DNA from: CAWHJN01 sp963829705
Lineage (GTDB): Bacteria; Bacteroidota; Rhodothermia; Rhodothermales; BA12
Assembly (NCBI GenBank): GCA_963829705.1
Contig: CAWHJN010000005.1
Location: forward strand, 992,001 to 1,056,000
Length of the DNA stretch: 64,000 nucleotides
Direction of reading: 5' to 3'
The notes below the pieces were generated by a model. That model was not told the origin of the DNA. It saw only the letters and a list, made by a program, of their open reading frames with translations, and made no database searches. Shown here piece by piece: positions 29,435-37,807 of the stretch; positions within the stretch are counted from its first letter, which is position 1, and every line of letters begins with the position of its first letter. Both the position numbers and the translations under genes were made by a program.

Positions 29435-30472
29435 TTACACTTTCCGCTGCACCGTGTACGCCGTCAGGTTCAAGAGCGCTTGCCGGGCGGGGGAGGGCTC
29501 GAAGGTGTGGAGCAGCGCGCGGGCTTCGTCGGCGAGGGTCTGCATGGCGCGGTGGGCGTAGGCGATGCCGCCGTGGGCCTCCACGAAGTGGTTGACCGTC
29601 TGGATGTCGTTGGCGCTCTTCTTCTTTTTGCGGACGATGGCGAGCACCGACTTGCGCTCCGTCTTCGGGCACGAGCGCAGCGCGTGGATGAGCGGCAGCG
29701 TCATCTTTTTCTCCTGGAGGTCGATGCCGAGCGGCTTGCCCACATCGTCCACGCCGAAGTCGAACAGGTCGTCGCGGATCTGGAAGGCGAGGCCTAGCTT
29801 CTCGCCGAAGGCCCGCATCGTCTCAATGGCTGCCTCGTCCTGCGTGGCCGAGAGCGCCCCGGCCTTCGTGCAGGCGGCGATGAGGGAAGCGGTTTTGTCG
29901 GAGATGATGCGGAAATACGTGTCCTCGTCGATGTCGAGGTGGCGCGTTTTCTCGATCTGCAACAGCTCGCCCTCGCTCATGCGCCGGACGGCATCGGAGG
30001 TGACGTGGAGGGTGCCGTAGTCGTGGTGGTCGAGCGCGAGCAAGAGGCCACGGCTGAGGAGGAAGTCGCCGAAGAGCACGGCCACCTTGTTTTTCCACAG
30101 CGCGTTGATGGAGAGCAGCCCGCGCCGCCGCTCAGCTTCGTCTACTACGTCGTCGTGGACGAGCGTGGCCGTGTGCAAGAGTTCGACGAGCGCCGCCGCG
30201 CGGTAGGTCTTGTCGCTGACACCGCCCACGGTCTTCGCCGCGAGCAGCACGAGCGTCGGGCGGATGCGCTTGCCTTTCTGACGCAGCACGTAGCGCGTGA
30301 CGAGGTCGAGCAGGCGCACACGCGAGCGCATGGCGTCGCGGAAGTAGGCGTCGAACGCTGCCAGGTCGTCCGCCACGGGTCGCTGCACGTCGCGCAGCGA
30401 CACGCGCTGCGGCGCAGGCTCGGCAACGGCAGCGCCATCACCCGAAGGAGAAAGCAGGTCAGGCGTCGACAT
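29435..30472 (-). CDS. Trans-polyprenyl diphosphate synthase (octaprenyl/solanesyl type)
   Basis: A 345-residue isoprenoid chain-elongating enzyme, probably making the side chain of menaquinone. The first Asp-rich motif is LVHDDVVDEAERRRG, preceded by GKRIRPTLVLLAAK, and the second is FQIRDDLFDFG. The residues before the first motif (ELLHTATLVHDDV) lack bulky aromatics close to it, in keeping with long products, but exact chain length cannot be read. An N-terminal extension of about 45 residues precedes the conserved part. Start at the ATG at 30472. Confidence 0.92.
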   Translation of the reverse strand: MSTPDLLSPSGDGAAVAEPAPQRVSLRDVQRPVADDLAAFDAYFRDAMRSRVRLLDLVTRYVLRQKGKRIRPTLVLLAAKTVGGVSDKTYRAAALVELLHTATLVHDDVVDEAERRRGLLSINALWKNKVAVLFGDFLLSRGLLLALDHHDYGTLHVTSDAVRRMSEGELLQIEKTRHLDIDEDTYFRIISDKTASLIAACTKAGALSATQDEAAIETMRAFGEKLGLAFQIRDDLFDFGVDDVGKPLGIDLQEKKMTLPLIHALRSCPKTERKSVLAIVRKKKKSANDIQTVNHFVEAHGGIAYAHRAMQTLADEARALLHTFEPSPARQALLNLTAYTVQRKV

Positions 30473-30598
30473 GGGCTTTCAATTTTTTCTGAAAGTAACC
30501 CGCAGTACCGGGCGTAGCGCGCTTTGGTTGCGGAGACGGTGGGAAAAGTAGAGCGGGAGGGAGGCGGGGACACGGTAGATTTGGGGTTTGAAAGGGTA

Positions 30599-30617
30599 AG
30601 GCGGGGTTCTCCCGCCT
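30599..30617. other. Hairpin in the divergent region
   Basis: AGGCGGG, loop GTTCT, CCCGCCT: perfect 7-bp stem, no T-run after it. Confidence 0.45.
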
Positions 30618-30749
30618 GCTCTCCCGGAACTGTCTCTCTGAGCGAGCAACCCGAGTCGAAGGGTCTGCTGCCACCGACGCCCGGCCACGCCATCGAGCAG
30701 CAGGAGATGTTTTGGCTTGCTGCGCTCGCTCACCGTGATGGTTCGAGAG

Positions 30750-30800
30750 GGCGGTGGTGCACTTCTGGCTTTCGCGCGCTCGAAAACGGCGGCATCTTCC
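30750..30800 (+). repeat. Upstream conserved block, copy C
   Basis: GGCGGTGGTGCACTTCTGG, CTTTCGCGCGCTCGAAAACG, GCGGCATCTTCC, ending 21 bp before the lipid kinase ATG. Best-preserved match to copies A and B. Confidence 0.6.
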
Positions 30801-30820
30801 AATCCCCATCCCCCATTCCC
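30797..30820 (+). repeat. Heptad leader of the lipid kinase gene
   Basis: TTCCAAT, CCCCATC, CCCCATT and a partial unit running into the ATG at 30822. Confidence 0.5.
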
Positions 30821-30821
30821 C

Positions 30822-31745
30822 ATGCTGCGCTACACATTCATCTTCAACCCGGCGGCGCGGCTCGGAGCCGTGGCGAGGCACGAGCAGAACCTCCGCCGGG
30901 CCATTGAGCGCGCGGGTCTCGATGGCGAGGTGATCCTGACCACCGGCCCGCGCCACGCAGTGCTGCTGGCGCGTGAGGCAGCGCGGCGTGCGGATGTCGT
31001 GGTGGCGGTCGGCGGCGACGGGACGGTACACGAGGTGGCCAAGGGGCTTGCCAGCGCAGGCACCGATGCGGCGATGGGCGTGGTGGCGCTGGGCACGGGA
31101 AACGACTTCGCGAAGATGCTGGGGCTGCCGGTGGGGCTGGCGGCGGTGCCCGCGCTGGCCACCGCGCAGCCCGTGATGGTGGATTACGGCATCGCCACGT
31201 GGGACGAAGCGGAGGGCACTGCGGAAGGTTTTTTCTGCAACGGCCTCGGCGTCGGGTTCGACGCGCAGGTGGCGGCGCGGGCGCCGCGCTACAAAAAGCT
31301 GCCCGGCGTAGCCGCGTACCTCTGCGCCGTCGTGGATACGCTGGCTCGGTGGCAGTCGCCCCGCGTGCGCATCTACGCTGATGACGCGGCGGTACACGAC
31401 GGGCCGATGCTGCTGGCGGCCATCGGCAACGGCACCACGGCGGGGGGCGGCTTCGTGCTGACACCGGGCGCGTCGATCACCGACGGGCGGCTCGACCTGT
31501 GCGCGATCCGCGACGCCACGCGCGGACGGGTGCTCCAGCTGCTGCCCCGCGTGCTGCGCGGCACGCACATCCACGCGCCCGAGGTGCTCCAGCACACGTT
31601 CACAACGCTCGTGCTGGAGAGCGAAACGCCCGTGGCCGTCCACGCCGACGGTGAGATGCTCGCGCGGGCGACGCAGCGCGTATCGGTGCGTGTGGTGCCA
31701 GCGGGGCTGCGGGTGCTGTGCGCGCCGCAGCCCGCGGAAGTTTGA
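30822..31745 (+). CDS. Diacylglycerol/lipid kinase family protein (YegS/DgkB-like)
   Basis: A 307-residue lipid kinase. It starts with FIFNPAARLGA (the usual NP-AG entry), has the nucleotide loop VVVAVGGDGTVHEVAKGL (about 57-74), GVVALGTGNDFAKML and the acidic C-terminal site ITDGRLDLCAIRD. It probably phosphorylates diacylglycerol or a similar lipid to recycle phospholipid precursors. The ATG at 30822 follows a heptad leader. deoC begins 52 bp after its stop. Confidence 0.92.
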   Translation: MLRYTFIFNPAARLGAVARHEQNLRRAIERAGLDGEVILTTGPRHAVLLAREAARRADVVVAVGGDGTVHEVAKGLASAGTDAAMGVVALGTGNDFAKMLGLPVGLAAVPALATAQPVMVDYGIATWDEAEGTAEGFFCNGLGVGFDAQVAARAPRYKKLPGVAAYLCAVVDTLARWQSPRVRIYADDAAVHDGPMLLAAIGNGTTAGGGFVLTPGASITDGRLDLCAIRDATRGRVLQLLPRVLRGTHIHAPEVLQHTFTTLVLESETPVAVHADGEMLARATQRVSVRVVPAGLRVLCAPQPAEV

Positions 31746-31778
31746 ACGAAGTCACACCCGCGCCGCGTCGGGATAGGG

Positions 31779-31786
31779 TACCTTTG
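31779..31786 (+). promoter_or_regulatory. -7 promoter element of deoC
   Basis: TACCTTTG, an exact match to TAnnTTTG, 11 bp before the ATG at 31798, so the leader would be very short. No TTG at the expected -33 spacing. Confidence 0.45.
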
Positions 31787-31797
31787 CCCTGCCATCG

Positions 31798-32661
31798 ATG
31801 CCGCCTATGAACGCCCAGCAAGAACAGGAAATCGTCCGCCGCCTCGAAGCGCGCTACCAGCCCCCGTCGCGTGCCAGCGCGTCGGCGTTCGACGGTGCCG
31901 TGCAAAAGATCGTCGAGGCCGGGGCCTCGCGTGTGGGCGTGCGGCGCGGCGCACCCGACGCCTTCGACGCCTGCGCGCTGGCCCCACCGCTGGCCCGCGT
32001 CATCGACCACACGGCCCTCAAGCCCGAAACCACCGAGGCGCAGATCGTGACGCTGTGCGACGAGGCGCGGCGCTACTGCTTCGCGTCGGTGTGCGTCAAC
32101 CCCGTCTACGTACCGCTCGCGGCGCGCGAACTCGGCGGCTCGCCCGTGCGCGTCTGCACCGTGGTGGGCTTCCCCCTCGGCGCGACGACATCGCAGGTGA
32201 AGGCGTACGAAACCGAGCAGGCCGTGCGCGACGGCGCGACGGAGATCGACATGGTGCTGGCCGTGGGGCTGCTCAAAAGCGGGCAGCACGACAAAGTCGA
32301 GCGCGACATCCGCGCCGTCGTCGAGGCGGCGAAGGGGCGCGTGGCGGCGCCCGCGCTCGTCAAGGTCATCCTCGAAACGGCGCTTTTGACCGACGAGGAG
32401 AAGGTGATCGCGTGTGTGCTGGCCCAGAACGCCGGGGCGGATTTCGTCAAGACCTCGACGGGCTTTTCCACGGGCGGTGCCACCCCCTCGGACGTCGCGC
32501 TGATGCGCCGCGTCGTGGGCGAGAAGATGGGCGTCAAAGCCTCCGGTGGCGTGCGCTCTGCCGAGGACGTGCAGCAGATGATCGCGCACGGCGCCACGCG
32601 CATCGGAGCCAGCGCGTCGGTCGCCATCGTCAAAGGCCTCACCTCCGACAGCACGTACTGA
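31798..32661 (+). CDS. deoC: Deoxyribose-phosphate aldolase
   Basis: Class I aldolase splitting 2-deoxyribose 5-phosphate into glyceraldehyde 3-phosphate and acetaldehyde, in deoxynucleoside breakdown. 287 residues. Active-site parts: RVIDHTALKPETT, the Asp in EIDMVLAVG, the Schiff-base Lys in ALVKVILETALL, and the second Lys in DFVKTSTGF, followed by GVKASGGVRSAED. The first 60 residues (NAQQEQEIVRRLEARYQP...) are an extension not seen in the short E. coli-type or Thermotoga-type enzymes. The stop shares one base with the next ATG (TGATG). Confidence 0.95.
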   Translation: MPPMNAQQEQEIVRRLEARYQPPSRASASAFDGAVQKIVEAGASRVGVRRGAPDAFDACALAPPLARVIDHTALKPETTEAQIVTLCDEARRYCFASVCVNPVYVPLAARELGGSPVRVCTVVGFPLGATTSQVKAYETEQAVRDGATEIDMVLAVGLLKSGQHDKVERDIRAVVEAAKGRVAAPALVKVILETALLTDEEKVIACVLAQNAGADFVKTSTGFSTGGATPSDVALMRRVVGEKMGVKASGGVRSAEDVQQMIAHGATRIGASASVAIVKGLTSDSTY

Positions 32662-33197
32662 TGACGTTCCGCCTTGCCCTGTCCCTCGTTCTTGTGGTGT
32701 TCGTGTCGGCCTGCGGCGCGACCCGTCCCGCCGAGCGCGGCACCGAATTGCCCACGCCCGACACCACGCCCATCGACCACGGGGTCTACGAAACCTTCGA
32801 TCCGTCGCGCTACCCGGAGGATGCTCCCACCGCGTCGCAGACCGATTCGCTCGTCCACGACGTGCCCGCGGCGCTGCTCGGCAACCGCCCTGCCGAGGCG
32901 GGAGGCTCCGGGGTCGTCTTCAGCGGTGTGGGCTACCGCGTGCAGGTGTTCCAGTCCACCGACAAGCAGGAAGCCGACCGGGCCGTTACCGATGCCGTGG
33001 CGTGGTGGAACCGCTCTGCCGCTGACCTCGGCCTGCTCCGCACGCCCGAAGTTTACACTGTCTACCGCGCGCCGTTCTACCGGGTGCGCGTCGGCAACTT
33101 CCAGACGCGAGGCGACGCGCAGCGGATTCAGGCAGCGCTCAACAGCGCCTTCAACGGGGCCTTTCTCGTGCAGGACCGAGTGACGGTGCGGCGCTGA
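32661..33197 (+). CDS. SPOR-domain lipoprotein
   Basis: A 178-residue envelope lipoprotein. The signal ends in VVFVSACGAT, with the lipid-modified Cys near residue 19. A disordered Thr/Pro-rich stretch leads to a C-terminal SPOR domain (about 92-170): YRVQVFQSTDKQEADRAV, TVYRAPFYRVRVGNF and DAQRIQAALNSAF. SPOR domains bind denuded peptidoglycan glycans at septa. The start overlaps the deoC stop by one base, so the two are co-translated although their roles look unrelated. Confidence 0.88.
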   Translation: MTFRLALSLVLVVFVSACGATRPAERGTELPTPDTTPIDHGVYETFDPSRYPEDAPTASQTDSLVHDVPAALLGNRPAEAGGSGVVFSGVGYRVQVFQSTDKQEADRAVTDAVAWWNRSAADLGLLRTPEVYTVYRAPFYRVRVGNFQTRGDAQRIQAALNSAFNGAFLVQDRVTVRR

Positions 33198-33204
33198 GAG
33201 ATCG

Positions 33205-33390
33205 TCAGGGGATGACGGCGATGCCACTCTGCGGGGCGATGAGCGAGAGAGCCTCGGTGGCGAAGGCCGCCACGAGCGCGAGGGCGAATACCACGAGCAA
33301 GGCCAGCGAAATCTGCCTGTAAAGCCCGGTGCGGTCCAAGGAGGCATCGGCGTTGGTGCTGTGCCGGAAATAAAGGCGACGTGGCAGCAT
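33205..33390 (-). CDS. Small single-pass membrane protein
   Basis: A 61-residue protein from the ATG at 33390 (an upstream ATG at 33429 would add 13 residues). It has one membrane helix (ISLALLVVFALALVAAFA, about 27-44) after a basic N-terminus. The leader before the 33390 start is pyrimidine-rich like others here. I do not recognise the family; coding status is moderately supported by composition and spacing (7 bp from the convergent SPOR gene stop). Confidence 0.5.
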   Translation of the reverse strand: MLPRRLYFRHSTNADASLDRTGLYRQISLALLVVFALALVAAFATEALSLIAPQSGIAVIP

Positions 33391-33550
33391 GGCAGTGGAG
33401 AGGTTGGCGCATGACATAGTACATGCCACGGTCCGTATTCCCTCGGGAAGAGCGGAACGTTACAGCGGTTACAGCCCCGGTTCGCCTGCCGTCGGGCGAG
33501 GTGGAAATGCACGCCGCGCCTGGAATCGCTTCCACTGCGTCGTTTCGCCC

Positions 33551-33558
33551 TACCTTTG
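33551..33558 (+). promoter_or_regulatory. -7 promoter element of the TerB-like gene
   Basis: TACCTTTG, exact TAnnTTTG match, 42 bp before the ATG at 33601. The leader (CTCTCCTTCCTCCTCTC) is pyrimidine-rich. Confidence 0.45.
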
Positions 33559-33600
33559 CGGCATCGAACGCATCCTCTCCTTCCTCCTCTCGCTGCCTCC

Positions 33601-34005
33601 ATGAACGCCGCTCCTTTCTCCTGGACCCCCCTCCACGATGTGGCGCTGCTCTTCCTCTCGCTCACTCACGGTGCCGATGCCGAGCTCGACGAGCGCGAGA
33701 TCGAGGTGCAGCGCGAGCGTCTCCGCCGGTGGTTTCCCCGCGCAGCGCCGGAGAAGATGCAGAAGGCGCTGAACGAGGTGATGCTCGCCTATATCGGCAG
33801 CGCGCGCGACCAGATGGTGCAGACCTCCGCCGAGTCGCTCCGGCAGGCACTCACGCCGCAGCAGCGCCTCGGCATCCTCAACGACCTCGCCGACCTGGCC
33901 TCGGCAGACGGCGTGATGGCGCCGGGCGAGGTGGCCTTTATCCAGCAACTCGCCGCCTACTGGAACGCCGCCCCCGCCGACAGCGCGTCCGAAGACGAGG
34001 CGTGA
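33601..34005 (+). CDS. TerB-like (tellurite-resistance-associated) helical protein
   Basis: A 134-residue acidic, all-helical protein. DVALLFLSLTHGADAELDERE and ILNDLADLASADGVMAPGEVAFIQ are the two half-repeats of a TerB/DUF533-type fold with their acidic metal-binding loops (D-A-E and D-G). Relatives are linked to stress responses and metal binding, not necessarily tellurite. It stands alone, convergent with ppgK 9 bp away. Confidence 0.8.
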   Translation: MNAAPFSWTPLHDVALLFLSLTHGADAELDEREIEVQRERLRRWFPRAAPEKMQKALNEVMLAYIGSARDQMVQTSAESLRQALTPQQRLGILNDLADLASADGVMAPGEVAFIQQLAAYWNAAPADSASEDEA

Positions 34006-34014
34006 GCGGCCTGA

Positions 34015-34773
34015 TCAGGCGGTTTCACGCTGCTTGAAGAGCGCCGCCTGAGCAGCCCCCACGATGCCGGCCTCGTTCCGCAACTGCGCCGGTACCAGGC
34101 GCGCACTCGTCTTGAGGTCGTGGGCGAATTTATCCCACTTCGACGGCTTCGAGATGCCGCCGCCGACGATGATGAGGTCGGGGCCGAAGAGAAACTCGAC
34201 GCGGTCGAGGTACTCCTGGAAACGCCCGGCCCACTTCGACCACGACAGGTCCTCGTCCTTGCGGACCCGGTCGGCGGCGTAAGGCTCGGCGAGCTTGCCG
34301 TTGTCGAGCATGAGCCAGCCCAACTCGGTGTTGGGCACGAGCGTGCCATCGACGAAGAGGCCCGAGCCGATGCCGGTGCCGACAGTCACGAGCAGCACCA
34401 CGCCCTTTTCGCCCTTGCCCGCGCCGAAATGCACCTCGGCCACGCCCGCCGCGTCGGCGTCGTTGAGCACGTAGAAGGGCTGCCCGGTTTTCTCTTCGAA
34501 CAACTCCTCGACGTTGGTGCCGATGAACGACTCGTCGATGTTGGAGGCTGTCTGCGCGACGCCCCGCTTGATGCGTGCCGGAAACGCCGCGCCCACGGGG
34601 CCTTCGTAGGCGAAATGCTTGACGAGCTTGGCCACCGTCTCCGCGACGGCTTTCGGCGTGGCCGGCTGCGGCGTTTTGATGCGGTAGCGCTCATCCTGCA
34701 ACTCGCCGGTTGTAATGTCTACGGGCGCGCCTTTGATGCCGGAGCCGCCGATGTCGATGCCGAGGGTGATCAC
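34015..34773 (-). CDS. ppgK: Polyphosphate glucokinase (ROK family)
   Basis: Phosphorylates glucose using inorganic polyphosphate (often also ATP); 252 residues, the usual PpgK length. LGIDIGGSGIKGAPVD is the phosphate loop; AAFPARIKRGVAQTASNID, the conserved Asn-Asp NDADAAG, VTVGTGIGSGLFVDG, PNTELG and LIIVGGGISK follow. It lacks the ROK zinc motif (CxCGxxGC), as PpgK does. The start is GTG at 34773. A ppk1 gene for making polyphosphate lies 5 kb away. A TACACTTC element about 30 bp upstream could be its promoter. Confidence 0.93.
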   Translation of the reverse strand: MITLGIDIGGSGIKGAPVDITTGELQDERYRIKTPQPATPKAVAETVAKLVKHFAYEGPVGAAFPARIKRGVAQTASNIDESFIGTNVEELFEEKTGQPFYVLNDADAAGVAEVHFGAGKGEKGVVLLVTVGTGIGSGLFVDGTLVPNTELGWLMLDNGKLAEPYAADRVRKDEDLSWSKWAGRFQEYLDRVEFLFGPDLIIVGGGISKPSKWDKFAHDLKTSARLVPAQLRNEAGIVGAAQAALFKQRETA

Positions 34774-34905
34774 GAGGAACAGAGGTGTTTAGAGGAAAGA
34801 AGTGTAGCACACGCGCTCCGGCACCGGCAAGGTTCCGGGGTGGGGGAGGTTGAAGGATGGAAAACCATAAGGCTCCTCACCCTGGACCCATCCCGCTCTG
34901 CCCCC

Positions 34906-35982
34906 TCACACCATCGCGGCAGGCGAGATGTCCGGGTGGGCGCGGACGAATTCCACGAGCCGGTGCGCGTAGGCGGCAAAGGGCGGGCACGCCAGCCGGC
35001 TGCCTTCGAGCGCGGCGAGGGTCTGCGCGCAGCCGTACCGGGCAGGGTGGTCGAAGTACGGAAACGCCTGCGGCTCGATGCCGACGGCACGGTCGAGGAG
35101 CGGGATGCGTTCGAGCAGGCGGGTGAGGGGGCGCAGCGGCACGGGCACCGGCAGCACGCGCACGCGCGTGGCGTCGGCGAGGACGGCGAGTAGCGCCTTT
35201 GCCGTCAGCGGAGCCGGGTCGCACAGATGGTACACGCGCCCCGTCGCCCCGGCGGCGCGGCTGAGGTAGGCCATCGCGTCGGTCACGTAGTCGCGCGGGA
35301 CGAGGTTGACGGTGCGGCGCGCGGCATCGGGGCTCATCGGCACGGGCGCGAGGCGTCCCCACCGCAGCAGCCACCGGATGACGTAGTACGGCCCGTCGAA
35401 CTTCTGCGTGGCCCCCGTCCGGCTGTCGCCCACGACGATGCTCGGGCGGTAAATGGTGGCGGGGAGGCCATTTTTCATGGCCGCCTGGACGTTCACCTCG
35501 GCGCGGAATTTCGATTCTTCGTAGTGGTTGTTGAACGTCTGCCCGACATCCAGATCGGCCTCGGTGAAGACGCCCTCGTAGCGCCCGCTGACGTAGCAGG
35601 TGCTCACGTAGTGGAGCTTTTCGAGGCGCGGACACGCCTGCGCGAAGGCCAGCACGTGCGCCGTTCCTCGCACGTTCACCGCCTCGGCGAGCGCCGCGCC
35701 CACGCCCAGGTCGTAGACAGCGGCAAAGTGGTAGACCTCACGCACCCGGTGCTCGAAGCGGTCGCCCCGCAAGCCCAGGTCGGGCACCGTCAGGTCGCCC
35801 TCGACGAGGCGGATGCGCGCCGCCGGCATCCCCGACGCCTTCGCCAGCGCCGCCGCTCGCGCCTCGGCCAGCGCCCGGTAGCGCGGCTGCACGAGGCACA
35901 CGATGGGGTCATCGGTGCGCGCCAGCAGCGCGGGCATCAGCGACGACGCCAGAAAGCCGGGAAAGCCGGTGACGAAAAGCAC
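34906..35982 (-). CDS. Extended SDR of the fatty acyl reductase (male-sterility) type
   Basis: A 358-residue NAD(P)-binding protein. TGFPGFLASSL is the nucleotide loop, VYHFAAVYDLG and NVRGTAHVL follow, and the catalytic pair is in NNHYEESKFRAE; HYVSTCYVSG holds the Ser/Thr. This order is that of NAD_binding_4 reductases that reduce acyl-CoA or acyl thioesters to aldehydes or alcohols. It starts at GTG 35982, after a heptad tract, and follows an aldehyde dehydrogenase gene on the same strand by 72 bp, so the pair may handle fatty aldehydes. Substrate is inferred. Confidence 0.82.
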   Translation of the reverse strand: MLFVTGFPGFLASSLMPALLARTDDPIVCLVQPRYRALAEARAAALAKASGMPAARIRLVEGDLTVPDLGLRGDRFEHRVREVYHFAAVYDLGVGAALAEAVNVRGTAHVLAFAQACPRLEKLHYVSTCYVSGRYEGVFTEADLDVGQTFNNHYEESKFRAEVNVQAAMKNGLPATIYRPSIVVGDSRTGATQKFDGPYYVIRWLLRWGRLAPVPMSPDAARRTVNLVPRDYVTDAMAYLSRAAGATGRVYHLCDPAPLTAKALLAVLADATRVRVLPVPVPLRPLTRLLERIPLLDRAVGIEPQAFPYFDHPARYGCAQTLAALEGSRLACPPFAAYAHRLVEFVRAHPDISPAAMV

Positions 35983-35994
35983 GGGAGCGTCGGG

Positions 35995-36029
35995 GGAAAT
36001 GGGAAGTGGGAACGCGGAATGCGGAGACG
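35995..36029 (-). repeat. Heptad leader of the acyl-reductase gene
   Basis: Five units in phase; on the coding strand they read GCATTCC, GCGTTCC, CACTTCC, CATTTCC after CGTCTCC. It shares GCGTTCCCACTTCC with the metG leader. Confidence 0.65.
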
Positions 36030-36054
36030 AATGACAACGACCAGAGACAACCCC

Positions 36055-37611
36055 TCAGCGCAATCCCGGAACGTGGCGGGCCACGCGCAGGAACGCACCG
36101 ACGACGCGGGCGAACGCCTCGGCGTCCTCACCCGGCCGCGGCGCGAACGAGCGGAGGTGCTGAACCGCCACGGTCTGCGCTTCGGTGAACCTGAAAAAGC
36201 CCTCGCGTCCGTGCCGCCGCCCCAGGCCGGATGCCTTCATGCCGCCCATCGGCGCGTCGATGGAGCCCCAGGCGGCCTGGTAGGCATCGTTGACACCCAC
36301 CGTCCCGCACCGGATCTGCGCGGCGAGGCGGCGGCCCCGCGCGGTGTCGCGCGTCCAGAGGCTCGCGTTGAGGCCGTAGGGCGAGGCGTTCGCCAGCCGG
36401 ATCGCCTCGCGGTCGGTGTCGAACGGATAGAGCGCCACGACCGGCCCGAACGTCTCCTCCTCGAAAAGCCGCATCTCCGGCGTGACGCCTTCGAGCAGCG
36501 TCGGCGCGTAAAAGAGCGGGCCGAGGTCGGGCCGCCGTGTGCCGCCGGTGAGGATCGTCGCGCCCTTCGCGCGTGCATCCTCGACGTGCGCCTCGACCTT
36601 TTCGAGCACTTCATCGGAGACGAGCGAACCCATCTCCACGTCGTAGCCCGTCGTGCCGAGTCTGAGCGTTTCCACGCGGCGGACGAGGCGGTCGCGGAAA
36701 ACGTCGTAGACAGAGCGGTGGACGTAGACGCGCTCCGCCGCCACGCAGAGTTGCCCGGCGTTGGCAAACCCCATCCGCACGGCTCCCTCGACGGCGCGGT
36801 CTACGTCGGCGTCGTCGAGGACGAGCATCGGGTTTTTGCCGCCCAGTTCCAGCGAGGCGTGCAGGAGGTTGCGCCCCGCCTGCGCCGCCACCGTCCGCCC
36901 GACTTCGGTGGAGCCGGTGAAGCAGAGCGCATCGACGCCGTCCACGAGCGGCGGGCCGAGCGTTTCGCCTTTTCCCGTCACGATCTGGAACACGTCGTGC
37001 GGCAGGCCGGCTTCGTGCAGCAGGTGGAGCGCGCGGAGCGCCGTCAGCGACGTCTGCTCGGCGGGTTTGAGGACGATGCTGTTGCCCGCGAGCAGCGCTG
37101 GGATGGCGTCCGAGACGGCCAGCGTGAGCGGGTAATTCCACGGCGCAATCACGCCCACGACGCCCACGGGATGCCGGTGCTCGACGGTCTGCGTGAGGAG
37201 CGGAATCGCCCCCTTGCGCCGGGTGGGCCGCAGCCATTTCGGAGCACGAATCGCGTAGTAGCGCGCGTTGAGGGCCACATCGAACACTTCCTCGACGGCG
37301 TGCCGCCGCGCCTTGCCGCTTTCGAGTTGCATCAGGTCGATGAGGTCCTCGCGGCGTTCGAGGACGAGGTCGTGAAAGCGTAGCAGCACTTTCGCCCGCT
37401 CGCGTACGGGCCACGCCTGCCAGATGGTCTGCGCCGTCCGCGCCCGGTCGAGCGCGTGCGCCACGTCGCCCGGCGTACACGCAGGAATGCCCGCGATGGG
37501 CTGCCCGGTAAACGGAGCCGTGACGGTGAACGTGCTGCTGCTTTCCGGCACCTGCGTGACGAGGCGCGTCAGGTCGGAAAAACGGTCGGGCGGGGCGAGG
37601 ACGGCAGGCAC
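36055..37611 (-). CDS. Aldehyde dehydrogenase (succinate-semialdehyde dehydrogenase-like)
   Basis: NAD(P)+-dependent oxidation of an aldehyde to its acid. From the GTG at 37611 it is 518 residues; the frame stays open to 37950 but the added part has no family character. Motifs: VIAPWNYPLTLAV, KPAEQTSLTAL, FTGSTEVGRTV, the catalytic Glu in LELGGKNPML, and the catalytic Cys in FANAGQLCVAAERVYVH; EEETFGPVVALYPF and GVNDAYQAAW near the end. The best guess is the GabD2/SSADH group, but the neighbouring acyl reductase suggests a long-chain aldehyde substrate instead. Confidence 0.9.
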   Translation of the reverse strand: MPAVLAPPDRFSDLTRLVTQVPESSSTFTVTAPFTGQPIAGIPACTPGDVAHALDRARTAQTIWQAWPVRERAKVLLRFHDLVLERREDLIDLMQLESGKARRHAVEEVFDVALNARYYAIRAPKWLRPTRRKGAIPLLTQTVEHRHPVGVVGVIAPWNYPLTLAVSDAIPALLAGNSIVLKPAEQTSLTALRALHLLHEAGLPHDVFQIVTGKGETLGPPLVDGVDALCFTGSTEVGRTVAAQAGRNLLHASLELGGKNPMLVLDDADVDRAVEGAVRMGFANAGQLCVAAERVYVHRSVYDVFRDRLVRRVETLRLGTTGYDVEMGSLVSDEVLEKVEAHVEDARAKGATILTGGTRRPDLGPLFYAPTLLEGVTPEMRLFEEETFGPVVALYPFDTDREAIRLANASPYGLNASLWTRDTARGRRLAAQIRCGTVGVNDAYQAAWGSIDAPMGGMKASGLGRRHGREGFFRFTEAQTVAVQHLRSFAPRPGEDAEAFARVVGAFLRVARHVPGLR

Positions 37612-37776
37612 GGAAGCGCGGGGTGGATGGACGGCCCCAACGCCGCGACGCGCGGCGCGGGTTCGGCAGCGATGGATGCGAACGGAGATCGCCCCGGGCA
37701 AGGGTAGGGACGCAGCGGTGGGTGAGTCATCCGGCGCCGTCAAGCCCATTTCACGATGCCGCGCACCGAACGCGCG

Positions 37777-37784
37777 TATTTTCC
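37777..37784 (+). promoter_or_regulatory. Possible -7 element for the small lipoprotein gene
   Basis: TATTTTCC, close to TAnnTTTG, 23 bp before the ATG at 37808. Confidence 0.3.
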
Positions 37785-37807
37785 CGCGATCCATCACCCC
37801 GCCCAGC

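Larger units (their letters stand above)
30473..30821. other. Divergent intergenic region of 349 bp rich in repeats, no gene seen
   Basis: Contents in order: a GC hairpin (30599-30617), a long-range inverted pair TGAGCGAG (30639-30646) / CTCGCTCA (30725-30732), conserved block copy C (30750-30800) and a heptad tract (30797-30820). The inverted pair resembles the TGAGCG...CGCTCA elements common in many genomes. No ORF with coding character. Confidence 0.6.

Noticed and set aside
30473..30821. A small RNA or extra gene in the 349-bp divergent region
   Set aside because: The only open frame is an in-frame upstream extension of the lipid kinase made of repeat sequence; no promoter-terminator pair encloses an RNA.
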